In this document: in pieces, positions 11,001 through 22,058 of the stretch | Layout: each line of letters opens with the position of its first letter | Position numbering within the stretch: the stretch's first letter is position 1 | Source of the DNA: Hygrophila difformis | Taxonomy: Eukaryota > Streptophyta > Magnoliopsida > Lamiales > Acanthaceae | DNA length: 64,000 nt | Assembly (NCBI GenBank): GCA_030278955.1 | Contig: JAOANR010000005.1 | Location: 30,371,849-30,435,848 of the forward strand | Direction: 5' to 3' | Position numbers and translations under genes: made by a program | Notes under the pieces: generated by a model | Seen by the model: only the letters and a program-made list of their open reading frames with translations | Databases searched by the model: none | What the model was told of the DNA's origin: nothing

Positions 11001-12326
11001 GGACGATACATGGCACTGAGTGGAGTATTTGTCCCTGATAAAGGGTTCAGTCCAGAATTGATTGATCATCCAATGCTGCGCACATTGAAAGAAAACCACG
11101 GATGGACTGAATTCCTTAAGCATCACGCTGAACCCGGGATAGCAGAATTGGTTCGGGAATTCTACTGCAACATCAATGCCACACAAAAGACAAGTTGGGT
11201 GCGAGGAGTTAACGTAGACATCTCTGCAGACTACTTGAATAATTTCCTTGGTACACCCAACTGGAGGTCAGAAATCCCAACATCTGAACATTTCGAGAAG
11301 GGAGCAAGCAGGGCAGCTGACAGGCAATATCACGACAGCATCACTCGGTCCCTTACTGCTGAAAGCTACACTGGCGAGATCCCCTTCAAAGCAAAGCACC
11401 TGAAATTGGAATTTCAACCCTCCTATGACTTCTACATGTCGAAGATCAGGCCAAACCCGCACGCACATGAAACATCTGGTCGAATGTTGAAGGGTTTTGC
11501 CAAGATTTGGCATGGACTGAAGATCAACGTGGGGGAGCAGATTTTCCATGTCATGACAACAAAAGTCACAGGCACCAGAGCTGCTGCTTTATGCTATCCC
11601 AACCTCATCAGGAGAATCTGTGAAGCCCAAGGAGTAGATCTATCAGATTTCGCAGAGAGTGATCTTATTGATATGAGCCGGCCGATCCCAGTCCCAAAGA
11701 CAAGGATAACTGAACCAGTCACATACATTATGTCGGAAGAATCAGACGCTCAATCCAGATACACTCCGAGGACACCAACAGCCGGACGCAAGGGGCATAA
11801 GAAGAAGGACCGTCCTGAAGCGGTGCCTTCAACAGAAGAAGCCGCAGTCGCACCAACAGAACCTGCTCCCACTGCCACTCATCCTGGAACTGATGTTTCC
11901 ACTCCAAGCTTATCACGAAGACATCCAGTCCGATCCTCGCGCAGAAGTCCAACTGTCTCTCAACACCCAGCTGAATCTCAAACTCTAGAAGCAGTGAGCA
12001 GAATGGGAGAGTCAATGATGCAGAGTGTCAAGTCTTTGGCCGATGCCATTGTCTCGACCTACGAAAAACAAATGCAGAAAGAGGAAGAGTTTAGGCTGAG
12101 AATGTTTGAGAGAGAAGAGGAATTCAGAAAGGAAGCAGCTAGGCAGCATCAAGAAAGGATTGAGAATGAGGAAAAGAATGGAAGAATGTTCGAAGCAGTG
12201 TTCGCCAGTCAAGCCAGGATGTTCGACAATCAAGCCGAAATGATGAAGACCATCCTCAGCAAGTTCCCATCACCTCCAGGAGATGCCACCGGATCCTCCA
12301 CACAGCCCACGGAGAAAAAGGACTAA
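8055..12326 (+). CDS. Large protein with plant-transposon-like domain, function unknown
   Basis: The intact frame of 1423 codons from the ATG at 8055 is by far the longest unbroken frame that is not gag-pol. Open frame extends upstream to about 7944, but it crosses a long A-run that encodes lysines and looks non-coding. Seen in order: an N-terminal half rich in W, R and E; an acidic stretch followed by the NLS-like basic patch PPKKRRK (about residue 467); a long Glu/Lys/Ala coiled coil (about 515-675); a Gln/Glu-rich linker; a folded region (about 960-1215) with LVREFYCNI, WVRGVNVDIS and LNNFLGTP that resembles the 'putative plant transposon protein' family; a Ser/Pro/Thr-rich linker; and a second coiled coil near the C-terminus (about 1312-1398). 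There are no RT, integrase or transposase catalytic motifs. Such ORFs often lie in plant retroelements, so I take it as element-encoded. Confidence 0.7.
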   Translation: MELPTTTPDLAFLEIERLKKEAEENRVAIRNEHNLPMDHQIEWRFEMKDHWWNTIPEEERNDRATGLERDFCKHVCNFWNQEFDEARYDQRFNEPRVHYERMVWRMKRQKAYWNRMLEIHFGDRRAAAFEPVLIQPPISREVKMLYAPKTPPPYLVASTGVLSMPETFPFTYKKELFDNGTICGPEEQLWLTLHAKERHTEMTFNFRDSLQAVLNYGQAHHTPMLDSIIEKTKAARKLWGEYMTAWGKWERDIRESVLKPGLVLPPGKVEILPVFLPQRIPAVEPREATMKGMPNFELMRAECIAMIQNRSWDRMGRKRKQISVMGKNKCLEYLNIPPVRDLGYLKEKEADIVDTLYTKMKKRFLDLLREMDAEGLRHCQEHRPRLQYNTGFQGVLDRYFTLKWTAQLTAMSEPKFIQKFLKIKGPELGLNVEDEEQIIDDYVDPTSEQSEPAESEPSQTESEPEPPKKRRKLIRLADKEKSEKSAEPQIRIQEPPNQPMIVPPVPKFYDEPPKRKDRGKDQAIELSKEEQQRKAQEQADAELAKKAQEEADAEAARIAQEEAEIDRSEAQRKAEYDARQAERARREKEKTEIEIAKETEEWKQQMEAARAEKNRLWKEQMAKAAEEEAKKAEEDAKKAEMEENIRKAREEEENRKAAEKLQAELEKKKKADTETQVEIGDDDCQIISGTDIIPVKVKAEPVEWARKKEEQVKRSTVRRNDANTGVEKTMEAMRPTEEIEEMVHEGNVRFEESRKKFAELANDLHDITAQAIVAAAAQPQPTMQETVRTEGSSGGEQAEMGTIEDIFKDKTFQQILHYDLNIPIEQGDDTEEQLGDFNIGKEVEASQQEYQHVADPYLSEDFLNSVFQEDLRNAHEQGATQGGEETELKQTEEESQPNTQAESEQHEQTEQREQPRESSDSDGEQAGTEGTQESTGSVRSAGYWVNSTSRGRLGVSTKKFRKFRITDDADILRRFNGNEQNAGRYMALSGVFVPDKGFSPELIDHPMLRTLKENHGWTEFLKHHAEPGIAELVREFYCNINATQKTSWVRGVNVDISADYLNNFLGTPNWRSEIPTSEHFEKGASRAADRQYHDSITRSLTAESYTGEIPFKAKHLKLEFQPSYDFYMSKIRPNPHAHETSGRMLKGFAKIWHGLKINVGEQIFHVMTTKVTGTRAAALCYPNLIRRICEAQGVDLSDFAESDLIDMSRPIPVPKTRITEPVTYIMSEESDAQSRYTPRTPTAGRKGHKKKDRPEAVPSTEEAAVAPTEPAPTATHPGTDVSTPSLSRRHPVRSSRRSPTVSQHPAESQTLEAVSRMGESMMQSVKSLADAIVSTYEKQMQKEEEFRLRMFEREEEFRKEAARQHQERIENEEKNGRMFEAVFASQARMFDNQAEMMKTILSKFPSPPGDATGSSTQPTEKKD

Positions 12327-13935
12327 GCTAAGTGATCACATTCATGCGAGCCCCATTGTAAACATCATGCATTAGATTTTCCATTCATTGATTGCACTTT
12401 CAATCCTCACCATGGAAATCTATTGTAACTGATGTACATTTACTGCTTTCCACAAAAGAATTTCATCTTGAGTTCTCCATTATTTGAAAAAGATGTGTGA
12501 CAGTCCAAGATGAATAAGTGACTGTCACGCCAAAAACGAACTGTGACATGCTTGCATGCTCACAGTGTCTCTTTTTACTGCTTTCAATTAAACAAACCGG
12601 CATAAAACAAGCATAAATCTGTCACCTAAATTCACATGTTGAATTTAGGCTGATGATGAAATTTTCAGGCTATTAAATTGGGATAAAACAATTAAAAATA
12701 TGCATGACATAAATTCTTGAAGTTTTGAGCTATAAAAATCCAATGATATGATCACTTGAAAGACTAACAAACCTTCATGTTGAGAATTTGATTGAATAAG
12801 TTGTAAGAATTTTTCAAAGGTTAAATTTGAGAATAAATGTATGACATGATCAAACCGTCCCTTGTGAGATCTGAGCCGAGTCATTTTTACTCAATACTTC
12901 TTTGATTGTGTGAATCAATTCGATTAAAGGGCACTAGAACTTGCAATTGGGACCGATTCAAGATCATGCCATATTCCCGAAATCGAGCAAATGATCGAGG
13001 CACTTAGAAAAACCCAAAATTTTGGCTTTCGTTTGAATTCCAAACCCAAAAACATTTTCCCTTTAGGATCAACCAATCTGAGCCTGTAAACCTAATTTTT
13101 CTTTGAAGCCAATATATTATTCCCAACCTTACAAAAAGACCAAGAAAATCAAACCCTAGTGTACATGAGCCATCCCATCAAGGCATTATAATCTTTAATC
13201 ATCAATTATGTATCAATCGGTATGCTGTAAACCGATTCAAAAAAAAAAAAAAAAAAAGAGTTAAGACATATTCAACAAGGATAAATTGCAAATGACAAAG
13301 CAAATTAGACAAAGTCTAATGTCATGCAATGGAAAAAGAAAAACAAAAGAAAAATAGAAATGATGATGATTATAGATCCTACAAAATGCCAAGTTATGGT
13401 GGGATGGTGTCATGTCACTTTTTAGCCCAATAATTCCTTTTCCTACCAAATGTTACAACCGTATGCCCCGTTACAACCTTGAATAAGACCTCGGGATTTC
13501 GATTTGAGGAAATGAGCCGGTGGCGAGTTGGTCCAGTTGCAAGCTTATGGGAGAATTTAATTGAATTTGATCTTGAGTGTTAATGATAAAAGCCAATCTT
13601 GAGAGTGAGTGAACTTTCCGATTCTACTATACGTGAGGCTCTGCTTTGATTGATTAATGATTCATGTCATGCCTAAATTGAAGAATTAAGCCAATGTGAT
13701 TTTCTAAACACATATTCAAAAAGAATTAACAATAATGATTGACTTGTGTGTTCACTCAAGTGAGAAGTATCATTCCATTAAACACTGCAACCAAGAGAGT
13801 TTAATACTTGTAATTTTGATTGTCTTATCCCAATATAAAAAGAATGAAATTTCTGAGGCCACGCAAATGGATTGAATATGCAGAGCCCAAGCTCCTAGGA
13901 GCACTGACTCTGACTGCTCGGGGACGATCAGTATT
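12327..13935. other. Region downstream of the large ORF, no gene seen
   Basis: AT-rich DNA with an A-run at 13239-13257 and no recognisable coding content. If the element model is right, it is the untranslated part between the ORF and a 3' LTR starting near 13946. Confidence 0.4.
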
Positions 13936-13945
13936 AAATGTGAGG
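13936..13945 (+). other. Possible polypurine tract before an LTR start
   Basis: AAATGTGAGGA is followed by TGTTGATAATGG, which has the form of a plant PPT plus a TG LTR start. The 17-mer AAATGTGAGGATGTTGA also occurs just upstream of the large ORF (7940-7956) in different context. No second LTR copy is in the window, so the boundary is unproven. Confidence 0.3.
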
Positions 13946-14281
13946 ATGTTGATAATGGCCAAAATTGTCCATTATTTCCAATCCATTTCCGTGTCTGAGA
14001 CGGACATTTTGATCGTGATTCCATCTTATTTCAATAAGAAAGCAGTTGAATTTGACAGATTAATGCGAGTTTGTAAAAACATTGAGCCGGTAATAAAAAG
14101 ACACAAAATATGCAATTTTAATTGTATTTGTGTTAGAAAAATCCAAAAACATGAAAAAAGGAAAAAGAAAAGAAAAAGGAATGAAAAGATGGGCAAAAGA
14201 ATAAAAGAGCCCACAAAAATCCAAAAAGATGGGAAAAAGATTTAAAATCCCACAACTGAAAATTGGTTAAGTGTTGAAGCA

Positions 14282-14678
14282 CAATTCGAATTGTAGGCAA
14301 TTCGAATTAATTCGAATTGCACAACAATTCGAATTGCTGAAGAGAGCAAAGAAATGGTTGTGTTGGAAGGAATGCAGAAGCCTAGTTCGAATTATTCAAG
14401 TTCGAATTAATTCGAATTAGGGAATGAAGAGAGAAGAAACCCAAAGGCAAGAAGAAGATGCAATTCGAATTGTCCAAGTTCGAATTAATTCGAATTGGCA
14501 CAAACAATTCGAATTGCCAACAAGTGCAAGGAAGCCAAGCAGAAACCCTCATCCAATTCGAGAAATACCAATTCGAATTATCACAACAATTCGAATTGAC
14601 TACTGAAGGCTACAATCCCAGCTCAAGGAAGAGATCTCACAATTCGAATTAATTCGAATTGGTTGAGATAATTCGAAC
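14282..14678. repeat. AATTCGAATT palindrome cluster 1
   Basis: About 400 bp holds many copies of CAATTCGAATT, several doubled into the 20-bp palindrome AATTCGAATTAATTCGAATT, with ordinary sequence between. It lies just upstream of a TATA box at 14747. Confidence 0.85.
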
Positions 14679-14746
14679 TTCACTCAACAATTCATCCAAA
14701 GAAAGCTGTGCACAACACTGGTGGGCCTAGGGTTTTGAAGATTGTC

Positions 14747-14754
14747 TATAAAAG
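14747..14754 (+). promoter_or_regulatory. Probable LTR TATA box (element 2)
   Basis: TATAAAAG in the context GTCTATAAAAGCAGACC is a strong plant TATA box. Its place below the palindrome cluster mirrors the element at 20814-29911, where a TATA box follows a hairpin cluster inside the LTR. Confidence 0.5.
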
Positions 14755-15623
14755 CAGACCTTCCACAACAGAATCAAAAGATCAAGAATTTTTAACCAAA
14801 AAGGCAGCTTGGGACAAAAAGAACAGCAGGAGGTTCCACACCCCTTAAGGGTTAGGTAGGTAGTTTAGTTTAGTTTAGTTTAATTTTTCTTGCGAGTAGT
14901 GTAATTTTTACATGACTTGATCTTAGTTTAGTGTAGAAGCAGTTTGTGTAACCTTTAGAGTAGCCATTTTCCATATGTTTACATGCTTTCTAGTTAGAAT
15001 AAACCCTACCTTCAAGCTAATGATGGTTTTGGGTTCTTAATCATGCTTTCAAGTGTCAATACAAGGAAAATTTCCAGACATGGTTTTATCCATTTGTTTT
15101 GGCACTCTTTAATGCTTTCCTTAGAAATAAATGCTTAGTGTTTGTTTGTTTCAACTAGGTTACATTTATTATGTCCTAGTTGACATTCAAACTTAATAAA
15201 TGCATGCTTGATGGGTTTTTGGCTTGATTTAGTGCCTTAGAGCTTCAAATAAGTGTTCTTAGGTTTTAGATGTTTTTAATGTCTGTGTTAATCTTTATTT
15301 AAGTTTTATTTCTTCTTGTCTTAATCTCATTTTATGCTACCTTAGATAACTTGAGTGTTCTTAGTTTACTCATGTAGTTCTTAGATAACTAGATGTTTTA
15401 GGCTCTTTGATCTCTGATTTCTTGTTTGTAGAAATAGGGTTTGAATCTGGCCAATACCCACTAGACATGTATTCGTTTATTTCTTGAAAATCTCACTAGG
15501 GTGGCTGTGAAATGACACTGATGTGAGATGAAGGATTTAGCAAATCTAAACCCATCATTACAGTACAGTGTTCACCTAACCCATACTTGTGAGAACAAAA
15601 ATTGTTGTTGTCTGAAAATATGC
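14755..15623. other. Region between the two palindrome clusters, no gene seen
   Basis: T-rich non-coding DNA downstream of the TATA box, with simple repeats such as TTTAG near 14860-14885. No primer binding site was recognised. Confidence 0.4.
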
Positions 15624-16089
15624 GATTCGAATTGAGGCAATTCGAATTAATTCGAATTGCCAAGAGAAATTCGAATTGCATAGCCAAACAATTCTCTTCA
15701 TGTGGTTTCCAACCAATTCGAATTATCCAATTCGAATTAATTCGAATTGCCCAACAATTCGAATTGGCTTGAAAACCACATTGTATCCATTGCCACCCAT
15801 TCATGCCTTAGTTTATTTTCCATCCTTTACCAATTCGAATTGTTGCAATTCGAATTAATTCGAATTGCTAGAATAATTCGAACTCACCCTCCCTTTGAGG
15901 TAAATGCCTTAGTCAATTTGAGCAAGAAAATGACTTCACCAATTCGAATTGTCCAATTCGAATTAATTCGAATTGGCCAATAATTCGAATTAGATGATGC
16001 TCCAATTTCTAGCAAGGATTAATTGGGTAAGGCCATACTTCATTCTTCATGCATTCTCAATTCGAATTACCCCAAATAATTCGAATTGA
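15624..16089. repeat. AATTCGAATT palindrome cluster 2
   Basis: A second group of the same motif, again with doubled 20-bp palindromes, starts about 880 bp after the TATA box. Short open frames across it simply translate the repeat. Confidence 0.85.
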
Positions 16090-16557
16090 ACTATCCCTTC
16101 TATTTTGAAAATTCCAAAAATATTTTCTTTCATGATTTGTGTAAGTTGCATGGATGTATTGGGCCTAGGCCCAATTCATCTGAATTCTATCCATTACACA
16201 TTTCAACCTATTAGTGTCCATTTATTGTGTGTTTAACACCCACACAATACCAAAAATATTTTCTTACTTTTATATTTTTTTTTTCTTTTTTTTCTTTCAT
16301 TGTGTGTATGAACGGATAATGAGAAACGCACAGATTAATGTTGTGAAAGGTCCCTTCACAGGGATATCGACTAACCCGTCTTCTGTGTGTCAATCATTAT
16401 CTGTTATTTTGCATGATCTGGTTAGTGGTTGGTGGAAGCTTCGGCGAGCGTTCTCTTCACTAAGAGTTTCGATTAGTCACTCAGCCAACTCCTAATCAGA
16501 TACAGTTTTAATTTTCTTTATCTTAATTTCTCAACCTGAATTCAAGTTGCAATAGTA

Positions 16558-16585
16558 TCAACTGATGTCGACCAACATCAGTTGA
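16558..16585. repeat. Perfect 11-bp-stem, 6-base-loop hairpin
   Basis: TCAACTGATGT and ACATCAGTTGA are exact reverse complements around CGACCA. It lies in non-coding sequence of the same block. Confidence 0.65.
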
Positions 16586-18257
16586 GAAATATTACAGCAA
16601 GAAATATGTGGGTTTTTCTTCCACTCATAGACAAAAGAAAACTAAATGACGGCGGTCACCGTTGTTTGGAATTCTTTCTGTCTAAAATCAGTCATCTTGG
16701 ATAATTGGGAACCGGACAGCAGATGTTTGCAGTCCGGAAAACCTCAATTATCTCTGGCACTCTTTTTAGCCGATTTCTTCTCATCTCAGGCTAATCCATC
16801 TTGTGTATCGCATTCTGTCTAACCCCACCATTATATTTTGGGGTATTTTATTTTCCTTTTCATATACTTGTATGCATGATACTATTATGTAGATGTTCCG
16901 GTCATATCATTATTTAGGGGATCCTTCCCCTTGGACACAGAAGTCTTGATTTAAATCAGATGCTGCATAATAAACTTCCTACAAAAATTCCTGTATAAAA
17001 TCTGGATCTGAGTAAGGGATAAATTTGACAGTTATGACTAATTCATCTTCCACTGGGGGTTGATTTTGAGAGCTTAGAAGCAGAGTCAGCGATTAGGTCT
17101 CATCTAGACTGAAAGGATCTGTGTTTTAATTGAGAGTTTAGTACCTGTCTAGGGAATGATTTTCAAATATCAATTTGTTTCTCAAAATTACTGTGTGTTG
17201 GGAATCTGATATTAGATATCGCATTAATTCAATATCCACTTGGGTATAGATGAGATGTGATAAATAATACTAGAGGAACAACATATAGGCCTTGGTGAAT
17301 TTCTAAGGTAAGGTCGAGTATTCCTTCGACCACTATCTTCTTCTGCCAAAGTCTAGAATTGAGTCTTGAGTGAGTACATCCGGAATAGGTTCATTTATGG
17401 ATCTGTTTCATTTAGTTTGTATCTCATAACTACCCAGATGTTGTAAGCCCTGTGGCTTATTGATATCTCGGGGGTTCTTGATCTGCATCTGGTCACCAAG
17501 ACCAGGGGCTCTTTTATACTAACGGAAAGAGACGTTTTTTAAGGATTCCGAGTGATAGATTTAAATGCTTTCTTTACAGCTTTCTTTACTGCTTTCCTTT
17601 TAAATGCTTTCATAGAGGTCACTCGGAAGAATTAGGGGCTGTCCATCTGTTAAAAGGTTTGAGAGTTATGGAATGGTTTGGGGCTTGATTTGAAACTTTG
17701 GGTGTGACATGGGGGAATGATAGGAGTACTTGGCATGTCAACTAATGATATGTTAGGTGTTGCTTGTCCACCATAGATATGTAATGTAACTTCACAAGGC
17801 CTGTGGAGGGAGTTATAAGTCTGTGGTATCTTAGAAATTGTTGTCTTAAGAGCATGTAAACTCTTACTGTAAGTACCTGTCTGTTAAAGGGAACATGGTA
17901 TAGAGAGCATGAGAGTTAGCTAACTGGAGGATTATCCCAAGCTAAGATCTGTGTATAAAAAAAAAATGGAAGTTTAATTGTGTTTCATCTGAATCTTGTC
18001 CAATCTTTATTATTTCCTCCCTGTCCCTTCTGTCATATTTAAATATGCTTTCTAGATAGTGTAGCTTAATTTTAGATTGCTTTCATAGTATAGATTTAAT
18101 TGCTTTCTTCGATCTAGTTTACCATACTTTGTAGAATAAATTTTACTGCTTTCATGATCTGGTTTAAATTATGCCAAGTAGTTGTTAGAAACCTTTGCAA
18201 AACTTGAAACGAGTAACCGAGTGGAAAATCTTAGTAAACGACGTGGGTCCTGCTTCC
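16586..18257. other. Unassigned region up to the assembly gap
   Basis: No coding content is recognisable. The word TGCTTTC recurs through 14990-18150 and also occurs near 12440-12590, hinting that all this belongs to one repeat unit. Confidence 0.35.
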
Positions 18258-18757
18258 NNNNNNNNNNNNNNNNNNNNNNNNNNNNNNNNNNNNNNNNNNN
18301 NNNNNNNNNNNNNNNNNNNNNNNNNNNNNNNNNNNNNNNNNNNNNNNNNNNNNNNNNNNNNNNNNNNNNNNNNNNNNNNNNNNNNNNNNNNNNNNNNNNN
18401 NNNNNNNNNNNNNNNNNNNNNNNNNNNNNNNNNNNNNNNNNNNNNNNNNNNNNNNNNNNNNNNNNNNNNNNNNNNNNNNNNNNNNNNNNNNNNNNNNNNN
18501 NNNNNNNNNNNNNNNNNNNNNNNNNNNNNNNNNNNNNNNNNNNNNNNNNNNNNNNNNNNNNNNNNNNNNNNNNNNNNNNNNNNNNNNNNNNNNNNNNNNN
18601 NNNNNNNNNNNNNNNNNNNNNNNNNNNNNNNNNNNNNNNNNNNNNNNNNNNNNNNNNNNNNNNNNNNNNNNNNNNNNNNNNNNNNNNNNNNNNNNNNNNN
18701 NNNNNNNNNNNNNNNNNNNNNNNNNNNNNNNNNNNNNNNNNNNNNNNNNNNNNNNNN
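18258..18757. other. Assembly gap (500 N)
   Basis: Exactly 500 unknown bases, a usual placeholder for a gap of unknown length. Adjacency of the left and right sequence, and any open frame drawn through it, is not established. Confidence 0.98.
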
Positions 18758-20640
18758 TGCCTATTAAGGCCGTTAAGGGACAGATAATTGCAGATTTCCT
18801 GGCCGAACATCAGAACATGCTCGAACCAGAGGAGTCCAATGACGTATGTATGTTGCTATACGGCCATGGATCATGTACTTCAACGGTTCTAGTACAAGCA
18901 CCAAGTCGGGCGCCGGAGTCTATCTCCTTGGCCCAAATCTGGAAGAAATAAGATTATTTCTGGAGTTAAGCCCAATGACCAACAATGTCGCCGAGTATGA
19001 GGCTCTGATCATCGGACTTGAAACATTAGTCCTACGGAAGGCAAAAACGGTTAGGATCCGTGGTGACTCTCAATTGGTGCTCAACCAAGTAGTAGGACAT
19101 ACCAATGCAAGCATCTAGGTTTGTCGAGGTATCAAGAAAGAGTCCTGGAGTTATTTGGTCAGATTCCCGACATATCCGTTGAATAAGTACCTTGAGAAGA
19201 TAACTACTAGGCCGAGGATTTAGCCCAGCATGCTTCGGGATATAAGACCCATCAAGGGTCTTACAAGTCGATTCTGAGCATCAACCTGGTCGAGGCATCC
19301 TTACTTCTAGACATGAGAAGGACTGAAGGACAAGCCACAACCGACCAAATCTTAATGTGCCCTGTTGATAACAACATAAATAGCCTTGTCGTTCCGAACG
19401 ACTGGCGTAAGGAGATTATTGATTATTTCCTTAATCCTTCAAGAGCGGATAACTCGAGCATCAAAGTCAAACTTTTCCGGTTCTTATATGAGGACGAAAT
19501 TCTCTATAAAAGAACCTTGGTAGTGTTTTGCTTAGGTTCTTGGGCCCCGAAGAAGCCAAACATGCAATGGTTGAAGTCCATGAGGGAATATGCGGAGCGC
19601 ATCATGCCGGTTTGAACATGCGATGGACACTTCATCGATATGGCTATTATTGGCCAACCATGTTCGATGATTGCACCCGCTTCGCGAAGGGTTATTCGGC
19701 ATGTCAGAGGCAAAATGACTTGAATCATTTGCCAGTGACTAGTTTGAATTACTTGGTTAAACCTTGGCCTTTCAAGGATTGGGGTATGGACGTGATTGGT
19801 CGGATTACTCCTTTTTCAATAAATGTCACGAAGATATCTTATTGGCAACTGATTACTTCACCAAATGGGTAGAAGCTATCCCGCTCAAGACGGTCAAGCA
19901 AGACATAATAGTCGACTTCATCGACAAACACATCGTACACCGGTTTGGGATACCGCATTATATCCTAACGGATCAAGGGATAGTTTTCATGGGAAACAGA
20001 ATAGTCGAATACACGGAAGAACCCGAGATCCGATTGTTGCATTCCTCGCCATACTATCCACAAGCTAATGTACAAGCGGAAGCACAGACAAGAAATTATC
20101 CAGATCATAAAGAAATTGATAAAAGGTAACCGTAGAAAATGGCACGATCTCTTGTCCGAAGCCTTATGGGCTATTAGGAATTCTAAGAGTACTGCCACGG
20201 GTTTCACCCCTTATCAATTAACATAGGGCCAAGAGGCAGTTTTGCCTTTGTAAATATCGGTCCCAAGTTCGCGGATTATTCTCCAAGCATCCGTTCCTGA
20301 TGATCAATATCAGGAGAGATGATGCAACAATTGGAGCAAGCGGACACAGTCAGATTAACGGCGATTGATAACCTTACTCGGGAAGCCCAAAGAAGGGCTC
20401 GTTATTATAACAAATTCATGAAGGAATTAACTTTCAAAGAATGATCTTGTTTGGAAGACAATATTACCGGCAGTTAAGAATCACGAGTTTGGAAAATGGT
20501 CCCCCCAATTGGGAAGGACCATTTATTATTAACAAAGTATTTAGCAACGGTGTGTTCCAATTAATGGACAATGATGGAAATTTAGTACACTAAAGTATCA
20601 ATGCTAAATATCTAAAGAAGTATTATCCTCCTGCTTGGGA
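18758..20640 (+). pseudogene. Decayed Tat-like Ty3/gypsy pol: second RNase H and integrase
   Basis: Translation in shifting frames gives, in order, the segment VKGQIIADFLAEHQ, an archaeal-type RNase H domain (IMYFNGSSTSTKSGAGVYL near 18870, NNVAEYEALIIGLE, then RIRGDSQLVLNQV), an integrase zinc-finger region near 19570-19730 (HEGICGAHH ... CQRQ) and an integrase core (KPWPFKDWGMDVIGRI, YFTKWVEAIPLK, HRFGIPHYILTDQG). A second RNase H before integrase is typical of the Tat lineage. Stops and frameshifts break it into at least four frames (18846-19118, 19313-19615, 19528-19872, 19764-20129), with recognisable C-terminal coding to about 20640. The RT part is missing or in the gap. Flanking non-coding sequence runs to the target duplication of the next element at 20809. 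Confidence 0.8.
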
Positions 20641-20808
20641 TAATGCTTTACAATCCAAGTGAGCAATACGAGGAAAAGATCTACAAAATGGGCCGTCAAA
20701 ATTACATGTTTCGCTACATTCGGTCTGTTTTGAAAAGATCTTCATGTTGAGGATGACTCCCGAAGTCTGAATTAATAAAGCTGGAGTTTCTCGGAGTCTC
20801 CGGTGCCT

Positions 20809-20813
20809 AGATT
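20809..20813. repeat. Left target site duplication of element 4 (AGATT)
   Basis: AGATT precedes the 5' LTR and AGATC (29912-29916) follows the 3' LTR; one mismatch is consistent with the age of the insertion. Confidence 0.6.
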
Positions 20814-21283
20814 TGGCATGGGAGCCAAGTCAACGGTGTTGACCATTCCGGAGGGACCCTGCTCAAGACAGCGTGCTAAGAGATTCCTGACTGTCATTGC
20901 CAAATTGCTTACCGAGGAATCGGATGAATGGGAACCATCCAGAAGCCGAACAGACCGAGTCAAAGGGAGCACTGTAATTCAGTGGCAGCAGACCGAACCG
21001 GGGCCCAACAACATGGGTCCCACCTTGCTGAACTAAGCCCGAAGCAGAACGACCTCCAGATGCAACAACAGATGAAATGAGCATGAAGAGGTCAAAAAGA
21101 GGGGACCACGGTCAAAGTCAACGCCGGAGTCAACGCCGCCGTCGCCGGAACTTCGCCGGAATCCTGCCGGATTTGGCCGGAAAAGTCTCCGGTCAACGGC
21201 CGGTCAACGCCGGAACAGTGGAAGCCGATGGGACCCAGTCGAAAGCAAGATGTTCGGACAAGGCAAACCTGGTGTGAATTAAG

Positions 21284-21679
21284 CAATTCGGTCTACCTCA
21301 ATTCGGTCTAAACCGAATTGCTGCACGTAGACCGAATTGCCCCTCATGCCTTGAAGAATCCCAGGGAGCCTTCAATTCGGTCTAGGCAATTCGGTCTAAA
21401 CCGAATTGCCCAGACATTTCGAATTACCCCAGTGCCTCAAGAGATCCTCCATGTTGATCAATTCGGTCTATCACGTTCGGACTAGACCGAATTGACGAAT
21501 TCGAATCCACCTCCCTTCCTCACAGTTCAAGCCAGCAATTCGGTCTCCAATTCGGTCTACCCTAATTCGGTCTAGACCGAATTGCCTGTCTTATTTCGAA
21601 TTGAACATTTCGCATTGTTTTGCTGCTTTATTTTTATTGCTTTCATCAATTCGGTCTTTTCCCATGTAAACCGAATTGA
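21284..21679. repeat. AATTCGGTCTA hairpin cluster in 5' LTR
   Basis: Many copies of CAATTCGGTCTA and its reverse complement, some paired as AATTCGGTCTAAACCGAATT, which folds as an 8-bp stem with a CTAA loop. TTCGAATT words are mixed in. The cluster ends about 45 bp before the TATA box. Confidence 0.85.
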
Positions 21680-21723
21680 TCCTAGTTATTTTGTACTTGT
21701 TTAGGGTTTGGGTTTTGGTCACC

Positions 21724-21731
21724 TATAAATA
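21724..21731 (+). promoter_or_regulatory. Element 4 5' LTR TATA box
   Basis: TATAAATA in CACCTATAAATAGTGGC, conserved in the other LTR at 29587-29594. Transcription would begin some 30 bp downstream. Confidence 0.75.
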
Positions 21732-22058
21732 GTGGCTTACCCCCATTCTTGTAAACACCTTTGAATGATTATACATTTGTTATGAAGTGTTTTCTCTTTG
21801 GTGTGTTATCCAAGAGCTTTCGAAGGTCATCCTTGAATTATCCACCATTGGATTATTCCTTTCAACCAAGAGGTGTGCTTGATCGTATTGTTCACCACTC
21901 GGATTAGTGATCGGGAGAATTGTGGGTGTTGTCGAACACAACCGATTCTCGGATTGGGTTCTCCAACGCGGTAGCCTCGGTATCCATTTTCCTTCCTTTT
22001 GTGTTCGTCATTTCCATATCCAAACTTGTGCTTAATCGATCCATGGCAGTTATATTTC

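Larger units (their letters stand above)
20814..22048 (+). repeat. Element 4, 5' LTR (1235 bp)
   Basis: It begins TGGCATGGGAGCC and ends ATCCATGGCA. It contains a Pro/Gly-codon-like CGCCGG-rich patch near 21120-21210, a hairpin cluster (21284-21679), a TATA box and a T-rich 3' part. The 3' copy is 28677-29911. Confidence 0.94.

Noticed and set aside
14282..14678. Heat-shock elements
   Set aside because: Heat-shock elements need GAA and TTC blocks two bases apart; here TTC and GAA abut or are four bases apart.
18169..18810. Open frames through the N run
   Set aside because: They consist of unknown bases and span an assembly gap.
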